Part shown: positions 1 through 9,146 of the stretch, piece by piece
Layout of the letters: the number at the start of each line of letters is the position of its first letter
Numbering within the stretch: the stretch's first letter is position 1
Source: Acidobacteriota bacterium
GTDB taxonomy: Bacteria > Acidobacteriota > Terriglobia > Terriglobales > Acidobacteriaceae
Reading direction: 5' to 3'
Length of the DNA stretch: 64,000 nucleotides
Assembly (NCBI GenBank): GCA_019244045.1
Contig: JAFATF010000578.1
Location: 1 to 64,000 of the forward strand
The notes under the pieces: generated by a model
What the model was told of the DNA's origin: nothing
Databases searched by the model: none
Seen by the model: only the letters and a program-made list of their open reading frames with translations
Position numbers and translations under genes: made by a program

Positions 1-652
1 CAAGTCCACGAACACAGCGTTTCTCGAAGCATACATCTGCCTACGACTGCTATGAAGTGAGGAAGCCCTGGGAACCGATGCTGGGGATATTGAGGGGCCG
101 AGGTGAAAGCGAGGCCGCAGGACGCCAGGATCTACTTCGGCCGTCCTCCTCGTACCTCCAACTTGTTGCAGAGGACGTTTGCAAAGAGGATGACCACAAG
201 AAGACACCGACAGGCAACCACCTGTCGGAGTTCAACTCGTTAGTGACGCAAAGGTGAGTGCGCCTTTAGCCGTAGAAGACCGTCTCCGGCAAGGAGAAGA
301 GAGGCAAGACGAGTGTTATCGCCCCAGCACGGCTATCGATGTCGCTTGGACGTATTCAGGCGATGTCGGGCATGGTGTACAGCTTGCCCAAAAGCCGCAC
401 CATTCAAGGTTCGGGAGCACGGCAGGCCGAGCCAGCAGGTCAGGCAAAACCAACTATGCCGCGTGCCGCCGACTCTGAGCTGGTGTTCCGAAAATCAGGC
501 ACTTCAGAGCGGCATCCACGAGCACCACCGGCGCAGCAGTAGACGTCGACTGACTAACGCAGTGAGCTTGCCCAAGCGCAGGCAAGTGGAGGTAGGAGTC
601 TTCACCGCTTGGACAAAATCCTGATGAGGCAAAAGTGGTTATGCGTTCTTCT
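1..652. other. Region without a supported gene
   Basis: Several short open frames of 60-160 codons exist on both strands, but none has a recognisable domain, a good ribosome binding site or a consistent coding pattern. It lies downstream of the stop codon of the minus-strand propeller gene. It may be decayed DNA. I could not identify a parent gene, an insertion-sequence end or an RNA structure in it. Confidence 0.5.
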
Positions 653-3600
653 TCATTGCTGTTCTTGCACGCCGCCGGAATGGTTCTCCTGTTGCTGCCA
701 TTCTGAGACTCGAGCCCGGGGCGGCACGAACACGCTGAACAGACTGCCCTGGGCGGTCAACTTTTGGAAGGCAGCGAGATCTGATTCTTGTAGTTCGGAC
801 CAGCGGGCTTGTAGTTCCTGGCTTTGCTGCTTCAACTTCGCAAACTCCTGCTGCTCCGAGGCGGTGGGAGCCGAGTCGGCGCTGCGTACATCCATCGCCA
901 GAAATGCCAGCTTTGCATCCAATTGCGGAGCGTACGCCAGGGAGTCTTCATTGGCACTGATCGTTAGATTAATCAGATTGTCTCGTAAGCCCGCTAGTTT
1001 CTTGTCGAGATCATCAGCCGACGTGGAGATCATCTTCGCGTTAGCATTTTCTGGCAAGCGTCGTTTCAAACTGGCCAGCTGCGCACGGACGTCCTGAATT
1101 TGATTGACAGTATCATTGACCAGGTTCAGCTCATCTCGGATCTCGAGAAGCAAGGTCAGCTGTTGTTCCAAATCGGACTGACTCACCTTAACGCGCGGAT
1201 CCAGCTTGAGTTCCAGCGGAACTGTTTGGCTCTGAGCACCGACCGTAAGGCGTACCTGATAATTACCGGGAATCGCGACAGGACCCTGCGCACCTGCGCC
1301 GTATTCCCAAAGATAATAGCCGGGCACGTGGTGCGCCTCTTCGTAACGGAGGTCCCAAACAAAACGATTCAGGCCCGCTTCCGGCTTGATTTCCTTCTCC
1401 GGCTTTTTTTCATCCGGATCGAGTGGTTCGTCCAAAGGTTCGAACTCTGCGCTCGAGTATTTACGAATGACTTTGCCTTGAGAATCCAACACCTCGATCT
1501 TCGTATCCACGCCTGCTTTGGGGGTGTCCTTCAGGAAGTAGTAAAGAATCGCGCCGACCGGTGGATTGTGACCCACACTCTTGGGCATATGCCGTTCTGG
1601 CTTGGCGCCCGCTTGAATGCGGTACGCCGGCGCTGGTGAATAGAGGAAAACGTCTTTCTGAGCAATCTCCTCACTGTACTGCCGAAGGGGTGTAATGTCG
1701 TCGAGTACCCAGAACGACCTGCCATGAGTCGCCAGCACGAGGTCATTATCTTTCACCACCAGGTCGTGCACTGGCGTGGTGGGCAGGTTCAGCTGGAGCG
1801 ATTGCCACTTGCCGCCATCGTTGAAGGAGACATACACACCTTCTTCGGTCCCGGCGTAAAGCAGCCCACGTTTTTTGGGATCTTCACGCACCACCCGCAC
1901 GAAGCCCGTTTCAGGAATACCATTGATGATTTTGGTCCAAGTCTTGCCATAATCGCTGGTTTTATAGACATAGGGGCGAAGATCATCATTCTGGTGGCGA
2001 TCCACCGCCACGTAGGCCGTGCCTGGATCATGCGGGGAAGCGTCGATCTGGCTGATGCGGCTCCATTCCGGCAAATCTTTCGGGGTAACATTATTCCAAC
2101 TCTTACCCTCATCGCGCGTGATCTGCACCAGACCGTCGTCTGTGCCCGCCCATAGGAGACCTTTTGTGAGGGGCGACTCGGCAACGGCAAAGACGGTGTC
2201 GTAATACTCAGTCCCGGTATCGTCCAATGTGATGGGCCCGCCCGAGGCTTGCTGCTTGCTTTTATCATTGCGCGTCAGATCGGGACTGATCGTTTCCCAA
2301 TGCACGCCCGCGTCGGTCGTCTTAAAGAGACGTTCGCCGGCGTGATACAGCGTGTTCGGATCATGCGATGAAATCAGCACCGGCGCAGTCCATTGGAAGC
2401 GGTGCTGAAGATTGGCAGCTCCGCGGGCGTCGGATAGCTCGGGCTGTTCGGTCACAGATTTTACTTGCCCTATGTGACGATCGTAGCGCGTGATAGTGCC
2501 CTGATAATCGGCGGCGTACACGACATCGGGATCAGGAGGATAAGGCGCGATGTAGCCTGCTTCGCCACCGCCGACGTCATACCAATCGGAACGATCAATG
2601 GTGCCCTCGTCACTTCGGCTCACGATGGCAACCGTCCCACTATCCTGTTGCGCTCCGTAGATCCGGTAGGGCGTCGCCGTATCGGTAATGACATGGTAGA
2701 ACTGCGCCGTGGGCTGATTCTCCTGCCGCGTCCAACTTTTGCCGCCGTCGAGCGTGACTGTTACTCCGCCGTCGTTACTGGCAATCATGCGGCGGGTATC
2801 TATAGGATCTATCCAGAGGCCGTGGTTGTCGCCGTGTGGAATGTGAACTTTATTAAACAGGTGGCCGCCGTCGGTCGAACGGTAAGCGTCGACATTCATG
2901 ATGTATACAGTGTCCAGGTCTCGAGGATCGGCGATTACGTGCATGTAGTACCAGGGTCGCTGCCAAAGGCTGTGACTGGAGTTAACCAGTCGCCATGATT
3001 CCCCACCATCGTCGGAACGATAGAGACCGCCATCCGGATTTTGCGCTTGAATGAGTGCATACACCCGTTCAGAGTTGGCGGCAACGGCGACTCCGATCCT
3101 GCCATACGGCCCGGTCGGCAGGCCGTGTTCCTGAAGCTGCTTCCAAGTTGCGCCTCCGTCGCTTGAGCGATAGAGCCCACTGCCCGGACCGCCGTTCGAC
3201 ATGCTCCAAGGCGTGCGCTGCGCCTGCCACAACGCGGCGAAAAGAATATTAGGATTTTGCGGGTCAACGGCAAGATCAATGCCACCGCTGTACGCATCCT
3301 TGTACAGTACCTTTTCCCACGTCTTGCCACCGTCCAACGTGCGGAAGATGCCGCGCTCAGAATTTGCGCCGAATGGATGCCCCAGGGCCGCAACCCACAC
3401 GATATCGGGATTACTAGGATGAATGATGATCTTGCCTACCGCGCGCGAATCACGCAAGCCGACGTTTTTCCAGGTCTTCCCGCCATCCAAAGATTTGTAG
3501 ATGCCGTCGCCTTCGGAAATATCCCCGCGAATACAGGCCTCTCCAGTGCCGGCATACACCACATTGGGATTTGAGCCGGCAACTGCGAGGCTGCCGATCG

Positions 3601-3994
3601 AGGATGTTCCTTCCTTGTCAAAGACCGGCGTCCAGGTGACTGCCGCATCCGTAGATTTCCACACTCCTCCGCCGGTCGCGCCGAAGTAGTAGGTGCTGGG
3701 GTCCCCCGGGATTCCCGCCGCGCTTAAAGACCGACCTCCACGGAAGGGGCCGACAAGGCGATATTGCATGCCTTTAAACGGCTTTTCCTCAGGCCTGGTT
3801 TCTGGCGTTTTTGTGCTCGCCGCATTTTTTTCCGCGGTCGCTTTTGTGTTCTCTGGGGTTGCTTTCACTGCTTTCGACTGCCGCTCGGGTTTCATTTGAG
3901 CAGTGCCCGATAGGGCAAGAACGATCAGGGACGAGAGACACAGGAAGATAGTCAGCGGCTTGCTCACGAGTTGTGCACAAGTCATTCGCACCAT
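653..3994 (-). CDS. Exported BNR/Asp-box (VPS10/sortilin-like) beta-propeller protein
   Basis: 1113 residues. A Sec signal peptide (about residues 1-33, hydrophobic core then ALSGTAQ) is followed by a Lys/Thr/Glu-rich linker to about residue 72. Then comes a long propeller region (about 75-800) carrying many Asp-box motifs, for example KSLDGGKTW, RTLDGGKTW, RSSDGGATW and VTLDGGKSW. The C-terminal part (about 830-1113) has an Ig/FlgD-like strand segment around GLNRFVWDLRYEE and then charged, probably helical or coiled-coil sequence. Such proteins are often annotated as glycosyl hydrolase or sialidase-like, but Asp boxes are structural and do not prove an enzyme. I infer a periplasmic or surface binding or hydrolytic role. 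The ATG at 3994 has GGGAGA about 7 bases upstream. A 337-base gap separates it from the next minus-strand gene, so it may have its own promoter. Confidence 0.85.
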   Translation of the reverse strand: MVRMTCAQLVSKPLTIFLCLSSLIVLALSGTAQMKPERQSKAVKATPENTKATAEKNAASTKTPETRPEEKPFKGMQYRLVGPFRGGRSLSAAGIPGDPSTYYFGATGGGVWKSTDAAVTWTPVFDKEGTSSIGSLAVAGSNPNVVYAGTGEACIRGDISEGDGIYKSLDGGKTWKNVGLRDSRAVGKIIIHPSNPDIVWVAALGHPFGANSERGIFRTLDGGKTWEKVLYKDAYSGGIDLAVDPQNPNILFAALWQAQRTPWSMSNGGPGSGLYRSSDGGATWKQLQEHGLPTGPYGRIGVAVAANSERVYALIQAQNPDGGLYRSDDGGESWRLVNSSHSLWQRPWYYMHVIADPRDLDTVYIMNVDAYRSTDGGHLFNKVHIPHGDNHGLWIDPIDTRRMIASNDGGVTVTLDGGKSWTRQENQPTAQFYHVITDTATPYRIYGAQQDSGTVAIVSRSDEGTIDRSDWYDVGGGEAGYIAPYPPDPDVVYAADYQGTITRYDRHIGQVKSVTEQPELSDARGAANLQHRFQWTAPVLISSHDPNTLYHAGERLFKTTDAGVHWETISPDLTRNDKSKQQASGGPITLDDTGTEYYDTVFAVAESPLTKGLLWAGTDDGLVQITRDEGKSWNNVTPKDLPEWSRISQIDASPHDPGTAYVAVDRHQNDDLRPYVYKTSDYGKTWTKIINGIPETGFVRVVREDPKKRGLLYAGTEEGVYVSFNDGGKWQSLQLNLPTTPVHDLVVKDNDLVLATHGRSFWVLDDITPLRQYSEEIAQKDVFLYSPAPAYRIQAGAKPERHMPKSVGHNPPVGAILYYFLKDTPKAGVDTKIEVLDSQGKVIRKYSSAEFEPLDEPLDPDEKKPEKEIKPEAGLNRFVWDLRYEEAHHVPGYYLWEYGAGAQGPVAIPGNYQVRLTVGAQSQTVPLELKLDPRVKVSQSDLEQQLTLLLEIRDELNLVNDTVNQIQDVRAQLASLKRRLPENANAKMISTSADDLDKKLAGLRDNLINLTISANEDSLAYAPQLDAKLAFLAMDVRSADSAPTASEQQEFAKLKQQSQELQARWSELQESDLAAFQKLTAQGSLFSVFVPPRARVSEWQQQENHSGGVQEQQ

Positions 3995-4331
3995 TGCGGT
4001 TCTCCCAGAATAGGTTGAAGAAGGGCAATGTTAATGCCACAAGCTGCATGCCCGCAACTGAGCAGATGGATCTCGGGCGTGGTTGGGCGGCGGACCCACC
4101 CTGAGTTCATGGCTGCCTGGTTCGAATTCAGCGCAGCCTCACGCCCTGTGCGTGCGTGAAGGGGTGGCTAGGAGCTGCACAGCTCAGTACTGTGCGACGC
4201 GCTTTCCGGTGTCCTGGGCGCCTAAACTGTGTGTCGGGGCAATCGAAATGACCTCGTTCGCGCTATGTTTCAGAACAATGCTCGTGAGTAATAAGAAAAC
4301 GAGTGCTCTGGAGTCGCATCCGTGCCCAAGC
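3995..4331. other. Intergenic gap, nothing recognised
   Basis: A 337-base spacer between two minus-strand genes. A 90-codon plus-strand frame crosses part of it and runs into the neighbouring gene, but it has no recognisable features. It probably carries the leader of the BNR propeller gene. I saw no convincing promoter or terminator. Confidence 0.4.
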
Positions 4332-5417
4332 TTAGGGTCGGACTGCCCAGGCTAGGCCGTCCGGCTCGCCGCCCACATTAACGTGCCCGGTAACTTGGAA
4401 AGTCTTGAGGTCCAAAACGGCGACATAATTATCGGGAGAGCAGGCAATGAAGGCGCGTGCGCCCTCTGGCTCTACCAGAATGCCAGCCGCACCATGGCCG
4501 ATTTTGACCCGCTTAAACTCCTTGCGGGAGGCGGCGTCATAGATAAATAGATCTTCGTTCCTCAAACTAGAAATCAGCACAAGCTTGCCGTTGGGAGTGA
4601 ACTTCAACCGGTTGGCGCCGAAGATTTTCGCATCGAGCGTCGCCGTCACCTTCTTGTTCGCGGTATCGATCACGGACAGCGTGCCGTCCTGGGCATTCGC
4701 CGTCCACAAATCATGCCCATCGGGTGAAACATCGAAGCCCTCGGCACCTTTGCCAACGGCAATGACCGTCTCGTTCCAATCTACCCGCGCCTGAGCCCCA
4801 CGCGGCAGAGAAGTAGAACCTGCAGCAGCGGGCGAGGGAGACCCCAATGGCGGTGCTGCGACCTTCTCGAGGACGCTGACAGTTGCTGAGCTGACATTTG
4901 TCGTGTAGACCTGCTTCTCGTCTGCTGTGACGTAGATCATGTGCGTTCGGTTCTGACCGGTGCCCATAATCCAGTCGATTCTAGCGGTGCTCGGATCGTA
5001 TCGAGCCGTAGCCTTGGCACCCTCGGCCGTGAACCACACTTTCCCGCCAACAAATACTAGTCCATGTGGCCCATTCAAGGCTCCAGTGTCAACGTCGGTC
5101 AGCGCTTTTTGCGCGATCAGATCAAGGACGGAAAGGGAATGGTAGCGGCCGCCGCCATAGATGGATACGTAAGCTCTCCTGCCATCGGACGACGCGATTA
5201 CCTCGTGCGGATCCGGTCCCACAGGCAGGCGGGCGATCACTGCCAATGTCGTCGGATCCACAATGGCCAACGTATGGTCACCTTTCGACAGCGCGAGCAG
5301 CGAGCGCTGAGGTGTCGACTGCGCAGCACCTGCTAGCCCGGCAATAGAGAAGATCCCCAGCGCAGCGCAGGCAGTGACTAGGTTGGCCGGGCGGCACCGC
5401 ATGACTGAAATTCTCAT
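4332..5417 (-). CDS. Exported YVTN-family beta-propeller protein
   Basis: 361 residues from the ATG at 5417. An in-frame TTG at 5429 is possible but less likely, because GGGTGA lies about 6 bases before the ATG. An N-terminal signal peptide (MRISVMRCRP, then a hydrophobic stretch ending GLAGAAQ) precedes repeats of the YVTN type. Typical blades read LAIVDPTTLAVIARLPVGPDPHE, LSVLDLIAQKALTDVDTG, LSVIDTANKKVTATLD and VAVLDLKTFQVTGHVNVGGEPDG. This fold is used for binding and for some lactonases, and no catalytic residues can be named here. The gene follows the RidA gene after 50 bases on the same strand, so it is probably the last gene of the bicupin/PLP/RidA transcription unit. Confidence 0.85.
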   Translation of the reverse strand: MRISVMRCRPANLVTACAALGIFSIAGLAGAAQSTPQRSLLALSKGDHTLAIVDPTTLAVIARLPVGPDPHEVIASSDGRRAYVSIYGGGRYHSLSVLDLIAQKALTDVDTGALNGPHGLVFVGGKVWFTAEGAKATARYDPSTARIDWIMGTGQNRTHMIYVTADEKQVYTTNVSSATVSVLEKVAAPPLGSPSPAAAGSTSLPRGAQARVDWNETVIAVGKGAEGFDVSPDGHDLWTANAQDGTLSVIDTANKKVTATLDAKIFGANRLKFTPNGKLVLISSLRNEDLFIYDAASRKEFKRVKIGHGAAGILVEPEGARAFIACSPDNYVAVLDLKTFQVTGHVNVGGEPDGLAWAVRP

Positions 5418-5467
5418 ATGATCACCCAAGCAAGTAGCTCGACACCGCGGAAGTGAGTGCCGTGGCT

Positions 5468-6706
5468 TTACGGCCCGCCGTTGCTGCGAATGGCGATCAG
5501 CGACACCTGTTCGAGGTCAGGATAGTGATCTTCTCCGTCCGTCTTGCGCTCGACCGGAGCAAGCTGCTGAATCGTAATGCGCGCAGGCGAAACCGGCCCG
5601 AAGTATTGAACGTAAACTTGGTCGAACTCAGCAAGCTCTCGTAAATCGTCGAGGTATACGCTGGTCGACACAACCTGATCAAAGTTCATGTCAGCTTCTT
5701 CCAGGTTGTCGAGCAGATTGCGCATGGTTTGGCGGAGCTGATGGGCTGTGGTTGTGGCGTATTCGCCGCCGTGCGGCCCTGGAATAAAGCCACTCTTCGC
5801 GGAACAGAATAAGGTATTGCCGGCAAAAACGCATGGACTTGCGGTCGGGCTGGGGGCCATGTTTCTTGGACGTATGGCTCGCCGCTGTTTGATATCGCGT
5901 ACCGCCACACCCGTATAAACAATGTGGGCACCGCCGGGTAGGCTCGTTACTTCTATGGTGGCTCGCGCCGGGGTGTTGCCGAATTCAAAGCGCCGGGCGT
6001 AGCGTTCATTCATGACGCGCATAGGGATATCCGCGGTTAGATACGGGTTCACGAAAACCATGTTGGCCATCTCGAGGCCGGCCGCCTTCACGATCTCCTG
6101 CATGCGGTCGAGTGCCAGATCCACTTGCGCTCGAGGATCGTCCACAAGCTTGCCGCTTTCGCAATCACTCCCCAACATACCCCCCACGAAGAGACGGTTG
6201 TGCGTGAGCATGCCAGGGCTGGCAGAATCATTCGATTGGCAGTCCGCCGGGTATATAGGCCGCTTGCCGGCCAGATCGCGCACGGCAATCGCACTGATTT
6301 CGATCGGCGGATCGGGAAGTCTGGCAACTCCCAGCACAGCGCGAGCTGGCGGGGACTCGCCAAAGTACTTGGCGAAAACGCGCTTGACTTCTGGGTACTT
6401 GCCGGTGTCCTCCAGATAGACCTGTGTGTAAACCACATGCTCGAGACTAAGACCGGCAGCTTCAATTATCGACCGGATATTCTCAAGTGCCTGCCGACAT
6501 TGTGCCGCAAAGTTTTCGGGTAAGTTACCGTCGGGCCCGCGAGGGCCTTGCCCGGAAACGTAAACGTAATCTCCTGCATCAACCGCCGGCGAATAAACGC
6601 GGTTAACGGGAGTTTTGGGGGGCGCGACTGCGCGCCCTTGCCCTTGCACTCCCGTCGCCGAACACAGTAAATACATGCAGAGTACGGAGATAGGAAACGG
6701 GCGCAT
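5468..6706 (-). CDS. Exported protein with three RidA (YjgF/UK114) domains
   Basis: 412 residues: a signal peptide (residues 1-23, ending TGVQGQ) and then three tandem RidA-like domains at about 35-147, 150-272 and 277-408. Family members normally have one domain and assemble as trimers that hydrolyse enamine/imine products of PLP enzymes. A tandem trimer could build the same ring from one chain. The substrate-binding arginine of RidA is present in each domain within a PAR motif (R122, R248, R376). The conserved glutamate that follows (IEISAIA, E136) is clear only in domain 1, so the three sites are probably not equivalent. The stop codon of the PLP-enzyme gene lies 11 bases before this ATG, so the two are almost certainly co-transcribed. 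Export of a RidA protein is unusual. I infer a periplasmic partner of the upstream PLP enzyme. Confidence 0.88.
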   Translation of the reverse strand: MRPFPISVLCMYLLCSATGVQGQGRAVAPPKTPVNRVYSPAVDAGDYVYVSGQGPRGPDGNLPENFAAQCRQALENIRSIIEAAGLSLEHVVYTQVYLEDTGKYPEVKRVFAKYFGESPPARAVLGVARLPDPPIEISAIAVRDLAGKRPIYPADCQSNDSASPGMLTHNRLFVGGMLGSDCESGKLVDDPRAQVDLALDRMQEIVKAAGLEMANMVFVNPYLTADIPMRVMNERYARRFEFGNTPARATIEVTSLPGGAHIVYTGVAVRDIKQRRAIRPRNMAPSPTASPCVFAGNTLFCSAKSGFIPGPHGGEYATTTAHQLRQTMRNLLDNLEEADMNFDQVVSTSVYLDDLRELAEFDQVYVQYFGPVSPARITIQQLAPVERKTDGEDHYPDLEQVSLIAIRSNGGP

Positions 6707-6717
6707 CGAGTTCCAAC

Positions 6718-8004
6718 CTACGCTGCCGAGTTGTTCTTGTACGCTGCTCGCAGAATGCCCCGCAATCTTTGTCCCACAATAATTTCCTCCCCGGGTTTTA
6801 TGGTCATTGAAACCAATTCGATGTGGTCGGGTGCCTTTCGTTCCTTTGCCGTGGGATTGCCTTCGCGAACCGCTGTAACCAGGCTGGGGTTATCAATGCC
6901 AAGCACTTCGATGACCGGATCACCTGCGCGCAACTCCCGCACACAGTCCGACAAACTGTACCCCCAGGCCTGCTGATCCCAGGAAACTTTCAACGTAGGA
7001 TAGCGGTTTCCATCCTCCGGAATATAGATTTCGGTGGAGACTCCAGGTACGGTCTCAACCAGCTTGCGGATACGATCGATGCGGCCGTTCCATTCGGCGT
7101 AAAGTTTTTTCTCATCCAGCTTCAGCCAGGTTTCCAGCGCAGCCAGACAGCCGATGATTTCTTCTTTTCCCACTTTCATAGGCCGGCATACTGCCCCTTC
7201 TCGGGGTGCGGAATTCAGTAAAGCGGCCTCGATCAGGTCCCGTCGTCCAAGGAGTACGCCGCTGCATTGCGGCCCGCACAAGCCTTTGCCACCGGAAAAA
7301 CAGTAAAGGTCGATTCCCATCTTGGCGTAGAGCTTGGCGTTGTCGGCGGGTGGTATGCCAGCGGCGTCGTCCAGTAACATAGGCACCGTATGATCTTTCG
7401 CGACCGCAACTTCCCGCTCGAGTTTTTCTCCCAGATCAGTGGTGTAAATCATCGCGGTGTTTTCGTTCAGGGCATTAACCAGCTCTTCCGTGGAATAAAC
7501 CAGAACCAGCTTTGCGCCAGTAAGACGAAGCGCACTGTCAAAGGCGCTCCGGCCACCCACCATGATGACCTCGTGCTTCAGGCCGGTGGTATCGGGAAGT
7601 TGCCAAATATTCCTGTCATCGCTTCCCGCCATGCATGCGGCCGCCGCTGCGGCCATGGCACCGGCGGCTCCTGAGGTGATGATGCCCGACTCCGCACCCG
7701 TCAATTCCGAGAGGCGCCGGCCTACGGCGCGTTGCAGTTCGAGCATGTTTACGAAGTGTTGTGCCGCTTGCAGCTGGGCTTGACGAACCGCTGGAAACTC
7801 CAACGACCCACTCAGGTAAGTCCACGTCCCGCGGCAATTAATGATCGTCTTCACTCCCAGGCGAGTGTACACATTCTGGCGGGGATTTTTGCCCATCGCC
7901 GAGGCCGCCTGGGCATAGAGATCGCGAGCCGCGATTTGTCCCAGCAACGGGGCAGCGGCCAAAAATTTGATGAACGATCGCCGGCTTGAATTCGCTTGAT
8001 GCAT
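6718..8004 (-). CDS. Tat-exported PLP-dependent enzyme, SelA-like / class V aminotransferase fold
   Basis: 428 residues from the ATG at 8004, chosen because GAGGGAG lies about 8 bases upstream and a twin-arginine signal follows at once (SSRRSFIKFLAAAPLLGQ, then an alanine-rich cleavage region). An open frame runs further upstream to 8079 but would overlap the bicupin gene. The body matches the SelA-like family, which includes D-glucosaminate-6-phosphate ammonia-lyase and related lyases: TRLGVKTIINCRGTWT near the N terminus, TSGAAGAMAAAAAACM, and a probable PLP-lysine in SGGKGLCGPQ (about K240). Tat export fits an enzyme that must load PLP in the cytoplasm. The substrate is unknown; an amino acid or amino-sugar acid lyase is plausible. 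The RidA gene follows after 11 bases, which suggests that the reaction releases a reactive enamine or imine. Confidence 0.85.
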   Translation of the reverse strand: MHQANSSRRSFIKFLAAAPLLGQIAARDLYAQAASAMGKNPRQNVYTRLGVKTIINCRGTWTYLSGSLEFPAVRQAQLQAAQHFVNMLELQRAVGRRLSELTGAESGIITSGAAGAMAAAAAACMAGSDDRNIWQLPDTTGLKHEVIMVGGRSAFDSALRLTGAKLVLVYSTEELVNALNENTAMIYTTDLGEKLEREVAVAKDHTVPMLLDDAAGIPPADNAKLYAKMGIDLYCFSGGKGLCGPQCSGVLLGRRDLIEAALLNSAPREGAVCRPMKVGKEEIIGCLAALETWLKLDEKKLYAEWNGRIDRIRKLVETVPGVSTEIYIPEDGNRYPTLKVSWDQQAWGYSLSDCVRELRAGDPVIEVLGIDNPSLVTAVREGNPTAKERKAPDHIELVSMTIKPGEEIIVGQRLRGILRAAYKNNSAA

Positions 8005-8065
8005 CTGCCACACTCCCTCTACCCCTCGCCTCGGCTCCGGGCGGCAGCCTCGAAGCCGCTGGCCA

Positions 8066-8938
8066 CTAATCGTCGGCATCGGGCGGCGGAATCCGCGCCC
8101 TCACGGCCAGAATATGCGCTTTCGCCTCGGGCTTGTTTTCGTTGTAGAATCCGACGGTACAGTTTGGACGGAAGTAATAAGCATCTCCTGCCTGCGCGCG
8201 ATATCGGCCTTCGACGCCGTCCATTCCGCTGCCAGCCACCATTTCGCCTTGCCCATCGATGAGGAGGTAGATCTCTTCGGCAGCCTCATGATGATGCGGA
8301 AAGTTTGTGCCTCCCGGAGCAAAGTCCATCCAGAACAGACTGGTCACGACGTAGGCCTGATCGATGGCATCGCGTGTTGCCGTGCCGGGGCCAACCAGAA
8401 GCTTGTACAGAACGGAGCTGGGATGGCCGGCGACCGTCTGTTCTTTCACATCTTTCAAATTCACAATTCTTAGCGCGGGTGATGCGGCTCGAATTGAAAC
8501 TTGCGGCGGGATCTTGAAAGTCATAATCAGGACGCGCGCAATTTGTGGAGAACTGTTCGTCATCGAGCGGCCCATACCAGGCGCCAGGTAAGTAAAATCA
8601 TTGGGCTGCGTGGTGTAGGCCTGGGCCCCGTAATGAATAACGGGATTGCCTTGCAGTACGAAGTAAAGCTCCTCTTCTCGTTCACGGACCTCCGCGGCAC
8701 AGCTGGCGTTGGGCTTGAGCGTGAACTCCCCGAATCGGGTAACCGTCCTCAAGGTCGGGCTATCCGGGTCGCCTTCGCCGAATACAGGCCGGTATCGGCA
8801 AGGCACGGGCAGGTCTTCTCGATTGCCAGCAATAGGAATAGAGCGCCGCAACCAGGTGGGATCGACTTTACGATTTTGAGCCGTTAAGCGAAGCGTGGGC
8901 AGCAGCAACAGCAGCAGCAGAAGATTTCTTAAGTTCAT
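8066..8938 (-). CDS. Exported bicupin-type protein
   Basis: 290 residues from the ATG at 8938, chosen because a leucine-rich signal peptide starts there (MNLRNLL, ending LRLTAQ). The open frame continues 105 codons upstream without coding character. The C-terminal half is a classic cupin: FPHHHEAAEEIYLLIDGQGE gives the His/His/Glu metal ligands, and a later AGDAYYFRPN strand belongs to the second motif. The N-terminal half (about residues 45-130) has a cupin-like shape (EEELYFVLQGNPVIHYG) but lacks the paired histidines, so it is probably degenerate. Most likely a metal-binding dioxygenase, isomerase or binding protein in the periplasm. It heads the minus-strand unit, with 61 bases to the PLP-enzyme gene. 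Confidence 0.82.
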   Translation of the reverse strand: MNLRNLLLLLLLLPTLRLTAQNRKVDPTWLRRSIPIAGNREDLPVPCRYRPVFGEGDPDSPTLRTVTRFGEFTLKPNASCAAEVREREEELYFVLQGNPVIHYGAQAYTTQPNDFTYLAPGMGRSMTNSSPQIARVLIMTFKIPPQVSIRAASPALRIVNLKDVKEQTVAGHPSSVLYKLLVGPGTATRDAIDQAYVVTSLFWMDFAPGGTNFPHHHEAAEEIYLLIDGQGEMVAGSGMDGVEGRYRAQAGDAYYFRPNCTVGFYNENKPEAKAHILAVRARIPPPDADD

Positions 8939-8973
8939 TGCTACCGAGGAGTGGTTCACGATACCTCGCGCCA

Positions 8974-9001
8974 CGTATAGCACAGAATGGGATTGACGCA
9001 A
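8974..9001 (-). promoter_or_regulatory. Candidate promoter for the bicupin-PLP-RidA unit
   Basis: On the minus strand TTGCGT (9001-8996) is followed after 16 bases by TATACG (8979-8974), preceded by TGC as an extended -10. Transcription would start about 30 bases before the bicupin ATG. Read by eye only. Confidence 0.4.
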
Positions 9002-9076
9002 AACCGAAACACTCGATTCTAATCCGTTTGCCTTCGCTCTTGAAACTCGCAGACCTGCATTCGAGATGCCGGGCCG

Positions 9077-9085
9077 TGCTATCCT
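9077..9085 (+). promoter_or_regulatory. Candidate extended -10 for the DUF4380/PQQ gene pair
   Basis: TGCTATCCT, an extended -10 type element, lies about 60 bases before the ATG at 9147 and close to the opposing bicupin promoter. No good -35 is visible. It would make 8939-9146 a divergent control region. Confidence 0.3.
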
Positions 9086-9146
9086 CGACGCCCGAGACCG
9101 CAGGAAGAAAGCAACGATCGCCTGGCGGTTGCCTGCGCTGAGCCTT

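Noticed and set aside
57-624. Short plus-strand frames at the left edge, considered as a group II intron leader or transposase fragment
   Set aside because: No reverse transcriptase or transposase motif, no intron end signature and no inverted repeats could be confirmed.
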